Below the pieces are notes generated by a model. That model saw nothing but the letters and a program-made list of their open reading frames with translations, did not search any database and was not told the DNA's origin. Of a stretch of 32,174 bases of DNA, positions 22,847 to 30,321 are shown in pieces; position 1 is the stretch's first letter; each line of letters opens with the position of its first letter. A program made the position numbers and the translations under genes. The DNA is from Halobacterium sp. CBA1126. Its GTDB lineage: Archaea > Halobacteriota > Halobacteria > Halobacteriales > Halobacteriaceae. Where the stretch lies: the NCBI RefSeq assembly GCF_009741975.1, contig NZ_WPCF01000019.1:1-32174 (forward strand), in the 5' to 3' direction.

Positions 22847-23644
22847 ATGGAGTCGCACCGGAAGGGCGACCTGACCGAAGCCACGGTCATCACGGAACTG
22901 AAGCGGCGCGAGATTCCCGTGTCGGTCCCGTTCGGAGACAACGAGCGGTACGACTTGGTCGCGGAGTCGGCGGGCGACCTCTACCGCCTACAGGTGAAGA
23001 CGGGCTGGCTGTCGGACGGCTGCGTGGAGTTCCACGGGAAGTCGAGCCACACGAACTCGAGCGGTAACGTCTACAAGACGTACGACGGCGACACGGACTA
23101 CTTCGCGGTGTACTGCCACGAGCTCGAACAGCTCTACCTCGTCCCGGAAACCGCGTTCGAGACGGAGATGCGCCTCCGCGTCGAGGACCCGGAAATCGAG
23201 CAGCCGAGCATCAACTGGGCCGCCGACTACGAGTTCGACGAGCAGTGGCCGCCGGAGGACACCACGTCCGGCCCCGCAAACGACCGCGAGGCCATCATCG
23301 AAACGCTACGGGACCGCGGCGTGGACGCCATCGACGCCATCGACAGCGACGCGCCGTACGAGGCCGTCCTTCGCACGCCCGACGACGACCTGTTGCGAGC
23401 GGCCGTGCGCCGGGGGTCAGTAACGAACGGCCGGATTCGGTTCGACACGAGCGGCACCGTTCCCGGCCCCGAGGCCGTCGACTACGCGGTCGTGGACTGC
23501 GCGGAGCGCGGCGAGCAGTATCTCGTCGAACGCGCGAGCTACGAGCGCACGACGAGCCTGCGGGTGACCGAACCCGAGCAGGCGCAGCCGTCGATAAAAT
23601 GGGCAGAGGAGTATGAGTTCGGGGCGTGCTGGCCGCCGGGGTAG
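22847..23644 (+). CDS. Tandem PD-(D/E)XK (group-I-intron endonuclease-like, PDDEXK_5) protein
   Basis: A 265-residue protein built from two related halves. Half 1 (1-137) has the full nuclease core: KGDLTEATVITELKRR with Glu11, RYDLVAE with Asp36, and YRLQVKTGW with Gln49-x-Lys51. Half 2 (about 147-265) repeats the layout, but YDLV has become YEAV and LQVKTG has become RAAVRRG, so it is probably inactive. Both halves end in matching segments, QPSINWAADYEF and QPSIKWAEEYEF, each followed by a WPP. The family is related to endonucleases of group I introns and occurs widely in haloarchaea as chromosomal single genes. It lies just outside the element. A CACTATAT box (22816-22823) about 27 bases upstream fixes the ATG at 22847. 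Confidence 0.85.
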   Translation: MESHRKGDLTEATVITELKRREIPVSVPFGDNERYDLVAESAGDLYRLQVKTGWLSDGCVEFHGKSSHTNSSGNVYKTYDGDTDYFAVYCHELEQLYLVPETAFETEMRLRVEDPEIEQPSINWAADYEFDEQWPPEDTTSGPANDREAIIETLRDRGVDAIDAIDSDAPYEAVLRTPDDDLLRAAVRRGSVTNGRIRFDTSGTVPGPEAVDYAVVDCAERGEQYLVERASYERTTSLRVTEPEQAQPSIKWAEEYEFGACWPPG

Positions 23645-23702
23645 AGTCGTGGGAGAGCCGGCAGTCCGGCCGACCGACTACTGCGGTGACTGCGGCTTCT
23701 GA

Positions 23703-23993
23703 TTACTCAACCCCGACCACGTCGTACACCCCGACCATCTCCGTCTCCTCGACGCGCGCCGTGAACTCCGCGCCTTCTTCGGGCGCGTGGTCGGCGACGA
23801 GCGTGACGGCTTCGATGGGGTCCCGGAGCAGGAACGACTTGACGCGTTCGGGCCACGAGGGCGCGCCGCCCTTCCGGCAGACGAGCACGTACCGGGAACT
23901 GGCGAGGTCGGCGAGCGCGGGCTGGAGGTCGTGGTCGTCGACGTCCTCCGGGGGGACGACGGCGAGCACTTGCGTGTGGAGCGTCTCGGGCAC
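23703..23993 (-). CDS. Conserved small haloarchaeal protein of unknown function
   Basis: A 96-residue acidic alpha/beta protein beginning MPETLHTQVLAVVPPEDVDD. It has hydrophobic strands (YVLVCRKGG, AVTLVADHAP, FTARVEETEMVGVYDVVGVE) but no catalytic motif or metal ligands that I recognise. Composition and third-position GC are normal for the chromosome, so it is very likely a real gene. It is divergent from the EamA gene (77 bases between the starts). Confidence 0.7.
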   Translation of the reverse strand: MPETLHTQVLAVVPPEDVDDHDLQPALADLASSRYVLVCRKGGAPSWPERVKSFLLRDPIEAVTLVADHAPEEGAEFTARVEETEMVGVYDVVGVE

Positions 23994-24070
23994 GGGCGAC
24001 GGGACGCGTCCGACGGGGATGAGTCTTGCTCGAACGCGGCGTTTTTCCGGCGGCCGCGCGACTCACCCGT

Positions 24071-24484
24071 ATGGTCGGGTCGTCGATTCTGGTCGCGGTC
24101 GTAGCGCTCGTGCTGTACGGCGCGTGGGCGGTCACCGCCGGCGTGGCGACGCGGAGCGTGTCGCCGGTGAACGCGGTGTTCGTCTCGTACGTCTCGGGCA
24201 TCGCCATCGCGGGCGGGTACGTGCTGTCGACGCGCCAGCCCATCACGGGGTCGCGCGTGGACCTCGGGTTCGCGGCGGTCTCGGGGGTGTGTCTCGCCGC
24301 GGGCACCATCGGGTTCTACGCGGCGCTGGCGCGCGGGAACATGGCCGTCGTCTCCGCAATCGTCGCGCTGTACTTCGTGATTCCGGCGGTCGTCGGCGTG
24401 CTCTACTTCGACGCGGCGCTGTCGCCGACGAACGTCGCGGGGCTGGCGCTCGCGGTCGTGGCGGTACTGCTGGTGGCGTCCTGA
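24071..24484 (+). CDS. Half-size EamA-type membrane transporter protein
   Basis: A 137-residue protein with five hydrophobic segments, matching one EamA repeat of the drug/metabolite transporter superfamily. It opens SSILVAVVALVLYGAWAVTA, has a VNAVFVSYVSGIAIAGGYVL pair, the conserved GTIGFYAALARGNMAVVSAI helix with the small-residue pattern, and ends LALAVVAVLLVAS. Full-length members have two repeats, so this probably works as a dimer like small multidrug exporters. I start at the ATG at 24071 because the longer frame from 24026 adds only a poorly hydrophobic stretch. Substrate unknown. Confidence 0.82.
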   Translation: MVGSSILVAVVALVLYGAWAVTAGVATRSVSPVNAVFVSYVSGIAIAGGYVLSTRQPITGSRVDLGFAAVSGVCLAAGTIGFYAALARGNMAVVSAIVALYFVIPAVVGVLYFDAALSPTNVAGLALAVVAVLLVAS

Positions 24485-24511
24485 CGCGGCGCGGGCTCGC
24501 GGCGAGCGCGC

Positions 24512-24661
24512 TCTTATACGGGGGTCCGAACATCATCCCGGCAGCTCCCACGCCGTGAAAACGGGGACGACGGTTCTTGGAGAGCGCGCGGAGAGCCTCC
24601 GCTGACGGCGAAGCACCGAGCGACGACTGCGCGCAGCGCGCACGGACGGAGGCTACCAGGT
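24512..24661 (+). promoter_or_regulatory. Long leader that can hide the Shine-Dalgarno of the Fe-S/NrfD operon
   Basis: A CTTATACGG box at 24513-24521 predicts transcription start near 24543, leaving a leader of about 120 bases. CCGT-GAAA-ACGG at 24553-24564 is a hairpin with a GNRA loop. AGCCTCCG (24594-24601) is perfectly complementary to CGGAGGCT (24647-24654). The latter contains the ribosome-binding GGAGG (24648-24652), nine bases before the ATG at 24662. TGCGCG-CAG-CGCGCA at 24628-24642 forms a hairpin within that loop. Pairing of CCTCC with GGAGG would block translation, so this may be a translational switch. Confidence 0.5.
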
Positions 24662-25881
24662 ATGCCAGACTCAGACGACGACACCCCCGTTTCGTTCGAC
24701 GACGACGAGGAGGAACGCATGGAGCGCCTGCTCGACGACACCGAGTACGACGCGGAGCTCGGCGTCGAGATGGCGAAAGACGCCCAGCGGGTCGCCGCGG
24801 GCGAGCTCTCGGAGGCGGCGTTCTACCGCCGGTACCACGAGGACGTCCTCGAGGAGTTCGGCGAGGACGACCGCGAGCTCACGGGCCTGCTGGACGACGC
24901 GGGCGGCGAGGGGTTCGGCGACCGGCTCTCCGGGCTCGCCGACGACGAGGACCTCTCCCGGCGCGAGGTGCTGAAGAAGGGCGGCGCGGCGGCGGTCGCG
25001 CTCGGGCTGTTCGCGAGCGTGGACGACGGGACCGCGGCCGCCCAGCAGGGCGACGACGAGGACGGCCCGCGCTACGGGATGACCATCAACCTCAACAACT
25101 GCGACGCTGTCTCGCCTGCGTCGTCGCGTGCAACGAGGAACACGGCACGTCCGCGGGCGCGAACTGGATGTACGTGTTCACGTACGAGGACGACCACCAG
25201 GGCGACGAGAACTTCCTCGTGCGGCCGTGCCAGCACTGCACGGACTCCCCGTGTACGAAGGTGTGTCCGGTCGGCGCCCGCCACACCCGCGAGGAGGACG
25301 GCCTCGTGCTGACGGACTACGAGATCTGCATCGGCTGCCGGTACTGCGAGGTCTCCTGCCCGTACGGCGTGAACTACTTCCAGTGGGGCGAGCCCGACGT
25401 CCCGGAGTCCGAGATCGACGACGACCACCAGATCGACGACCGCGGCCGCTGGGTTGGCGCGCGCCCGCCGGAGGGCGTGATGGGCAAGTGCACGTTCTGC
25501 GTCGACCGGCAGGACGGCCAGATGGGCGAGGAGAAGGTCGGCACCACGGCCTGCGAGGAGGCGTGCGCGATGGACGCCATCCACTTCGGCGACCTCGATG
25601 ACCCGGAGAGCGCGCCGAACCGGCACCTCCGCGAGTACCGCGAACAGCAGGACAACGACATGCAGTTCCCGAACCGGAAGGAGCACACCGTCTCCACGTT
25701 CGAGCTGATGGAGGAGCGCGGCACGGAGCCGAACGTCCGGTACATCGGGAACGAGCCGTCCCCGCACGCCGAACAGGTCGAGGGGCCGGTGAGCTACGAG
25801 GACGCGGGCATCGTCGACAACCGCAAGGAGGAGGTGCTCGACAACGGCGCGATGGCCGGCGACGGAGGTGAGGAGGCGTGA
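24662..25881 (+). pseudogene. Four-cluster [4Fe-4S] ferredoxin-type subunit with internal Tat motif, frameshifted
   Basis: The repaired protein has about 406 residues. Residues 1-98 are an acidic helical domain, then SRREVLKKGG (99-108) and a hydrophobic stretch form a twin-arginine-like signal placed unusually far inside. The first cluster should read NNCDGCLACVVACNEEH, but after Cys147-Asp148 a G is missing at about 25106 and the frame shifts by one. Downstream the other frame continues with CQHCTDSPCTKVCP, CIGCRYCEVSCP and CTFCVD...CEEACAM, completing four cubane clusters as in DMSO-reductase-type B subunits. It is coupled by four bases to the NrfD gene and would pass electrons to or from it. 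One missing base in otherwise intact sequence suggests an error rather than decay. Confidence 0.87.
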
Positions 25882-27203
25882 GCGTCGACGTCTCCGGCGT
25901 CGGCCGCGACACGCTCGTGCGGCCGATTCAGACGTTCTCGCGGAAGTACGTCGCGGTCGCGCTGCTGGCGCTCGCGGGCGTCGGCGTCTGGCTGTTCTTC
26001 TACTACCAGCAGCTCCGCCACGGCCTCATCGTCACCCACCTCGGCGACTGGGGCTCCGGCGGCGGCGTCCCGTGGGGGCTGTACATCGGCGCGTTCATCT
26101 GGTGGGTCGGCATCGCCCACGGCGGCATCATCCTCTCCGCCGCGGTGCGGCTGCTCGGCATGGACACCTACCAGCCGGTCGCGCGCATGGCCGAACTGCT
26201 CACCATCGCCGCGCTGACCTGCGCGGGGCTGTACATCCTCATCCACGTCGGCCGGCCGGACCGCCTCGTGACGAGCGTGCTGCCCGCGTGGCCGACGCGC
26301 GTCCAGTGGTCGCCGCTCGTCTGGGACGTCACCGTCATCACCGCGTACTTCGTGCTCACCGCGACGTACCTGCTGTTGACGGTCCGGTACGACGTCCACC
26401 GGCTCCGCGACCGCCTCCCCGACCGCCTCGACCCGCTGTACGACGCGCTGCTCGTGGGGTACTCCGAGAAGGAGGACGCGGTCGTCGAGCGGATGGTGTG
26501 GTGGCTCGCGTTCGCCATCATCATCATGGCGCCGCTGCTGCTCCACGGCGGCGTCATCCCGTGGCTGTTCGCGCTGCTGCCGTCGATGGCCGGCTGGTCG
26601 GGCGGCGTGCAGGGGCCGTCGTTCCTCTCCATCGCGCTCACGTCCGCGGTCTCCGGCATCATCATCGTCGCCGCGGCCTTCCGGTACGCCTACGACTGGG
26701 AGGAGCTCATCCCCGACCAGGTGTTCTACGGGCTCTCGAAGTGGCTCGGCTTCTTCGGCCTGCTCTTCCTCTGGCTGCAGCTCCAGCAGGTCATCACGGG
26801 CATCTTCGCCGCGCCGACGACCCTCCAGCACGCCACCGAGGTGAAGCTCGCGACCCCCGTCTACTGGGTCGCCATCGGGCTCGTCGTCGCCGCCGAGCTG
26901 TACGTGTTCGCGGCCGCGCTGAAGGCGTCGCTGTTCTCGATCCCGCGGCTCGTCGCGGTCTCCGCGCTGGTGCTCGTCGGCACGCTCATCGAGAAGACGC
27001 TGTTCGTCGTCGAGGGACTCCAGCACGCCCACTTCCAGCTGTACGACGCCGTCCCCGGCACGTACGTCCCGTCGCCCGTCGAGCTGTCGTCGCTGCTCGG
27101 CGCGGTCGGCATCGTCGTGCTGTTCTTCCTCGCGGTCTCGAAGGTGATTCCGGTGGTCGAACTGCACGCAATCGAGGACGACCACGAGGAGGTGAGCGAG
27201 TGA
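25878..27203 (+). CDS. nrfD: NrfD/PsrC-type quinone-interacting membrane subunit
   Basis: A 441-residue membrane protein with about nine or ten hydrophobic helices. GGVPWGLYIGAFIWWVGIAHGG (described across residues 52-73) is the hallmark of polysulfide-reductase/NrfD subunits. It is followed by a helix leading to GRPDRL and a stretch WSPLVWDVTVITAYF that line the quinone site in the family. It starts with GTG at 25878 inside the end of the Fe-S gene, with GGAGG at 25864-25868 as ribosome-binding site. With the Fe-S subunit it forms an electron-transfer module between quinone and an outside or inside donor. No molybdopterin catalytic gene is adjacent in this window. The symbol names the family, not the exact nitrite-reductase role. 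Confidence 0.9.
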   Translation: MSVDVSGVGRDTLVRPIQTFSRKYVAVALLALAGVGVWLFFYYQQLRHGLIVTHLGDWGSGGGVPWGLYIGAFIWWVGIAHGGIILSAAVRLLGMDTYQPVARMAELLTIAALTCAGLYILIHVGRPDRLVTSVLPAWPTRVQWSPLVWDVTVITAYFVLTATYLLLTVRYDVHRLRDRLPDRLDPLYDALLVGYSEKEDAVVERMVWWLAFAIIIMAPLLLHGGVIPWLFALLPSMAGWSGGVQGPSFLSIALTSAVSGIIIVAAAFRYAYDWEELIPDQVFYGLSKWLGFFGLLFLWLQLQQVITGIFAAPTTLQHATEVKLATPVYWVAIGLVVAAELYVFAAALKASLFSIPRLVAVSALVLVGTLIEKTLFVVEGLQHAHFQLYDAVPGTYVPSPVELSSLLGAVGIVVLFFLAVSKVIPVVELHAIEDDHEEVSE

Positions 27204-27436
27204 TGCTGCCGCTGTCGTCGGCGCCGTACACGCTGCCGTTCGTCGGCCCGGGCACGTACCTCATCTTCGGCATCGTGCTCGCGCCCGTCTACGTGATGCT
27301 GGCCGCGTGGTTCCTCGGCGAGCCGAGCGACCGGAAGACCGCCGGCCTCGGCGTCGCCTACCTCGCCGGCCTCACCACCGCGCTGTGGGGCGGGCTGTTC
27401 GTCGCCACGATGGTCATCGAGGTCGCGTTCTTCTGA
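27203..27436 (+). CDS. Small two-TM protein of the Fe-S/NrfD operon
   Basis: A 77-residue hydrophobic protein with helices at about 17-38 (GTYLIFGIVLAPVYVMLAAW) and 48-74 (LGVAYLAGLTTALWGGLFVA). Its ATG overlaps the NrfD stop by one base (TGATG), so it is made with the complex and is probably an accessory membrane subunit. No family recognised. Confidence 0.8.
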   Translation: MLPLSSAPYTLPFVGPGTYLIFGIVLAPVYVMLAAWFLGEPSDRKTAGLGVAYLAGLTTALWGGLFVATMVIEVAFF

Positions 27437-27451
27437 CCGCCAGCCGCCCGC

Positions 27452-27471
27452 GCCGGGGGGTCCGACCCGGC
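27452..27471 (+). terminator. GC hairpin between the NrfD operon and the ApbC gene
   Basis: GCCGGG (27452-27457) pairs with CCCGGC (27466-27471) around an eight-base loop, in a 48-bp gap. No T run follows, so it may only weaken transcription or be chance in GC-rich DNA. Confidence 0.25.
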
Positions 27472-27484
27472 ACGCCACACAACC

Positions 27485-28585
27485 ATGACCACTGCACCCG
27501 AACTCCGCGAACGGCTCGCCGACGTAGAGGACCCGCTGAACGGCGACGACGTCGTCTCCATGGGGCTCGTCACCGACGTCGCCGTCAGCGAGGACACCGC
27601 CCGCGTGGAGCTGGCGTTCAACGCGCCGTACGCCCCCACCGAAATCGAAATCGGCAACGAGATCCGCGACGTCGTCGAGGACGAGGGGCTCGACCCCGAG
27701 CTGCGCGCGAACGTCGGCGAAGAACACGGCTTCGACGAGGAGGTCCTCCCGGGCGTGAAGAACGTCGTCGCGGTCGCCAGCGGGAAGGGCGGCGTCGGGA
27801 AGACGACGGTCGCCGCGAACCTCGCCGCCGGCTTGAACGACCGCGGCGCGCGCGTCGGCATCCTCGACGCCGACGTCCACGGCCCGAACGTCCCCCGCCT
27901 CCTCCCGACCGAGAACGAGCCCGGCGTGACGCCGAACGAGGAGATCGTCCCGCCCGCCAGCGACGGCGTGCGCGTGATGAGCACCGACCACATGATGCCC
28001 GACGGCGACGAGCCGGCGGTGATGCGCGGGCCGATGGTGAACAACGTGATGATGAAGTTCGTCAACGAGGTCGAGTGGGGGCGGCTGGACTACCTCGTCG
28101 TCGACCTCCCGCCGGGCACGGGGGACGCGTCGCTGAACCTCCTGCAGACGCTGCCCGTCGCGGGCGTCGTCGTGGTCACCACGCCCCAGGAGATGGCGGT
28201 CGCGGACGCCCGGAAGGGGCTAAAGCTGTTCGCCGAGCACGACGCGCCCGTCCTCGGCGTCGTCGAAAACATGGCCGCGTACCACTGCCCGAACTGCGGG
28301 GACACCCACGAGGTGTTCGGCAGCGGCGGCGCCGCCGAAATCAGCGACGACTACGACGTCCCCGTGCTCGCGGAGCTCCCCGTCCACCCGGACTTCGACA
28401 GCGAGGACGGCGACGGTCCCACGATTCGCGACGAGGACGCTGCCGTCCGCGAGGACCTCTTCGCGTTCGTCGACGAGACCGCCGACCGCGTCGGCGAAAT
28501 CAACCGCCGGCAGGTCGCCGAGCACGTCGCCGACCGCGGCGACGACGTCCCCGAGGAGGCCGACGCGCCCGCCGGGTCGCCGTAG
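27485..28585 (+). CDS. apbC: Mrp/NBP35-type iron-sulfur carrier ATPase (ApbC)
   Basis: A 366-residue cytosolic P-loop ATPase that carries and hands over [4Fe-4S] clusters. Residues 5-85 are a MIP18-type (DUF59) domain. The deviant Walker A is SGKGGVGKTT (99-108). DADVHGPN is the switch I-like motif with the second loop, and VVDLPPGTGD the Walker B region. The paired cysteines are in HCPNCGD (about 264-267), where a dimer binds the cluster. The acidic C-terminal extension is haloarchaeal. It follows directly after the Fe-S/NrfD operon, which fits a role in maturing its four-cluster subunit, though it also serves the whole cell. Confidence 0.94.
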   Translation: MTTAPELRERLADVEDPLNGDDVVSMGLVTDVAVSEDTARVELAFNAPYAPTEIEIGNEIRDVVEDEGLDPELRANVGEEHGFDEEVLPGVKNVVAVASGKGGVGKTTVAANLAAGLNDRGARVGILDADVHGPNVPRLLPTENEPGVTPNEEIVPPASDGVRVMSTDHMMPDGDEPAVMRGPMVNNVMMKFVNEVEWGRLDYLVVDLPPGTGDASLNLLQTLPVAGVVVVTTPQEMAVADARKGLKLFAEHDAPVLGVVENMAAYHCPNCGDTHEVFGSGGAAEISDDYDVPVLAELPVHPDFDSEDGDGPTIRDEDAAVREDLFAFVDETADRVGEINRRQVAEHVADRGDDVPEEADAPAGSP

Positions 28586-30208
28586 TCACTCCGCGAGGTC
28601 GACGCCCGTGAACTCGAAGCGGGCGCCCGACTCGCCGTGCTCGGCGTCCGTAACCGCGACCTCCCAGCCGTGGGCGGACGCGATGGTCTCCACGATGGAG
28701 AGCCCGAGCCCCGTCCCGTCGCTGGTCGTGTACCCCACGTCGAAGATGTCGTCCCGGAGGTCCGCGGGGATGCCGGGCCCGTCGTCCTCCACGTAGAAGC
28801 CGTCCTCGAGCGCGCCGACGCGGACGGTGACCGCGGTGCCGCCGTGTTCGACGCTGTTCCGGTAGAGGTTCTCCAGCAGTTGGACGACGCGGTCGGCGTC
28901 CGCGTCGAACGCCGCGTCCGCGTCCACGACGTGCGTCGCCCCCTCTGCGGCGACCGACGCCCACGCCTGCTCGGCGAGCGCCGTCAGCGAGACCCGCGAG
29001 AGCTCGCCGATGTCCTCGCCCTCGCGGGCGAGCATCAGCACGCCCTCGATGATCTGCTCCATGCGGGCGAGCGCCCGCGCCGCGGCTTCGAGGTGTTCGT
29101 CGTCACGCTGCTCGCGGGCGAGGTCCACGCGGCCCGCGGCGACGTTCAGGGGGTTCCGGAGGTCGTGGCTGACGACGCTCGCGAACTGCCCGAGGCGCTC
29201 GTTCTGGCGGCGAATCTGGCGGCGCGCGTCCTCCTCGCTGGTGACGTCCGTGACGACGACCATCCGGCCGACGCGCGTCCGCCCGAACGTGAACGGCGTC
29301 GCCGCCACGTGGAAGTACCGCCGCTCGCCGTCGCGGTCGAGCGCGAGGACGTCGCGGTCGCCGCCGAGCCGGGCCGCGACCTCGGGCGCGACGTCGGCCA
29401 GCGGCGCGCCGGTCGCGTCGGCGAGCCCGGGGAACAGCTCGCGGGCGCGCTCGTTCGTGTGCCGGACGGCGCCGTCCTCGGTGAGGAAGACCACCGCGTC
29501 GCCGACGTCGCCGGCGAGCTGGACGGCCTGGAAGCGGTCGAGGAAGACGAACAGCACGCCCACGGCGAACGCGGCGACGCCGACGGACTCGTAGCTCAGT
29601 GCGGGAATCAGCGTCGTGGACGCGCCGACGACGTCGAGGGCGACCGGCAGCCCCGTGACGCCGACGAGCGCGTACAGCGGGCGCGTGTCGTAGCCCGTCT
29701 GCCCGAGCAGCTCGAACAGCATGAAGTAGCCGACCGCGGCGAGCGCGTACGCCGCCCCCATCACGACCCAGTGGAGGACGTAGTGGTCGACCGCGAGGTG
29801 CGGGAACGGCGCCGCGGCCTGCTGGACGCCGAAGTAGTAGCCGTGGACGGGGTTCGTGAGCTTCACCGCGGCCACCACGAGGAAGACGGCGACGGCGAGC
29901 CGGCGGACCGTCGGGTCGTAGTGGAACGACCGGCCCGTGTACGCCGAGCAGAAGTACAGCCACGCGCCCACCGTCGCCATCCCGAAGACGAGGCCCGCGG
30001 TGTAGACGGCGACCTTGAGGTCCGCGCCCGGGACGACGAGGAACCCCGCCTGCGCGGCCGCCCAGCCGCCGCTGGTCGCGAGCAGGCCCGCGAGCCCGCG
30101 GCGCGTGTCCGGGTCCTCGACGTCGCCGACCCGGGCGAGCCCCGCGAGACACGCGAGTGCTGCCGCGGCGAACACCGCGACGTAGCCGGCGAACACCAGT
30201 CCTGTCAT
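28586..30208 (-). CDS. 7TM-PAS sensor histidine kinase
   Basis: A 540-residue membrane sensor. Residues 1-225 carry seven membrane helices of the N-terminal 7TM histidine-kinase type. A PAS domain follows (about 232-325, DAVVFLTEDGAVRHTNERAR). The dimerisation domain has the phosphorylated His348 in VVSHDLRNPLN. The ATPase domain has the N box ENLYRNSVEHGG, G1 DDGPGIP and G2 GTGLGLSIVE. No receiver domain or response regulator is adjacent, so its partner lies elsewhere, as is common in haloarchaea. It ends tail to tail against ApbC with no gap and is divergent from mcm. The signal is unknown; the 7TM part could sense a membrane-soluble molecule or redox state. Confidence 0.92.
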   Translation of the reverse strand: MTGLVFAGYVAVFAAAALACLAGLARVGDVEDPDTRRGLAGLLATSGGWAAAQAGFLVVPGADLKVAVYTAGLVFGMATVGAWLYFCSAYTGRSFHYDPTVRRLAVAVFLVVAAVKLTNPVHGYYFGVQQAAAPFPHLAVDHYVLHWVVMGAAYALAAVGYFMLFELLGQTGYDTRPLYALVGVTGLPVALDVVGASTTLIPALSYESVGVAAFAVGVLFVFLDRFQAVQLAGDVGDAVVFLTEDGAVRHTNERARELFPGLADATGAPLADVAPEVAARLGGDRDVLALDRDGERRYFHVAATPFTFGRTRVGRMVVVTDVTSEEDARRQIRRQNERLGQFASVVSHDLRNPLNVAAGRVDLAREQRDDEHLEAAARALARMEQIIEGVLMLAREGEDIGELSRVSLTALAEQAWASVAAEGATHVVDADAAFDADADRVVQLLENLYRNSVEHGGTAVTVRVGALEDGFYVEDDGPGIPADLRDDIFDVGYTTSDGTGLGLSIVETIASAHGWEVAVTDAEHGESGARFEFTGVDLAE

Positions 30209-30321
30209 CGAGCGATTCTGGAGTTGCCGGGTCTTCCGGCCGGGGCGCCATAGCTGTTCGGGGTCGAACCCCCGTTTTGGGAAAGTTCTTAGGCGAGCGG
30301 GCGCTACCTATCGTGGACAGA
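30209..30321 (+). promoter_or_regulatory. Divergent promoter region of the kinase and mcm genes
   Basis: A GTTCTTAGG box at about 30285-30293 lies about 30 bases before the mcm ATG. Just upstream is the inverted repeat CGGGG-TCGAA-CCCCG (30259-30273). No clear TATA box is seen for the kinase gene. Confidence 0.4.

Noticed and set aside
22571-23644. Longer start for the duplicated nuclease, overlapping the integrase end and the attachment site
   Set aside because: The extra 92 codons overlap the integrase and attachment site and lack haloarchaeal composition; a TATA-like box fits the ATG at 22847.
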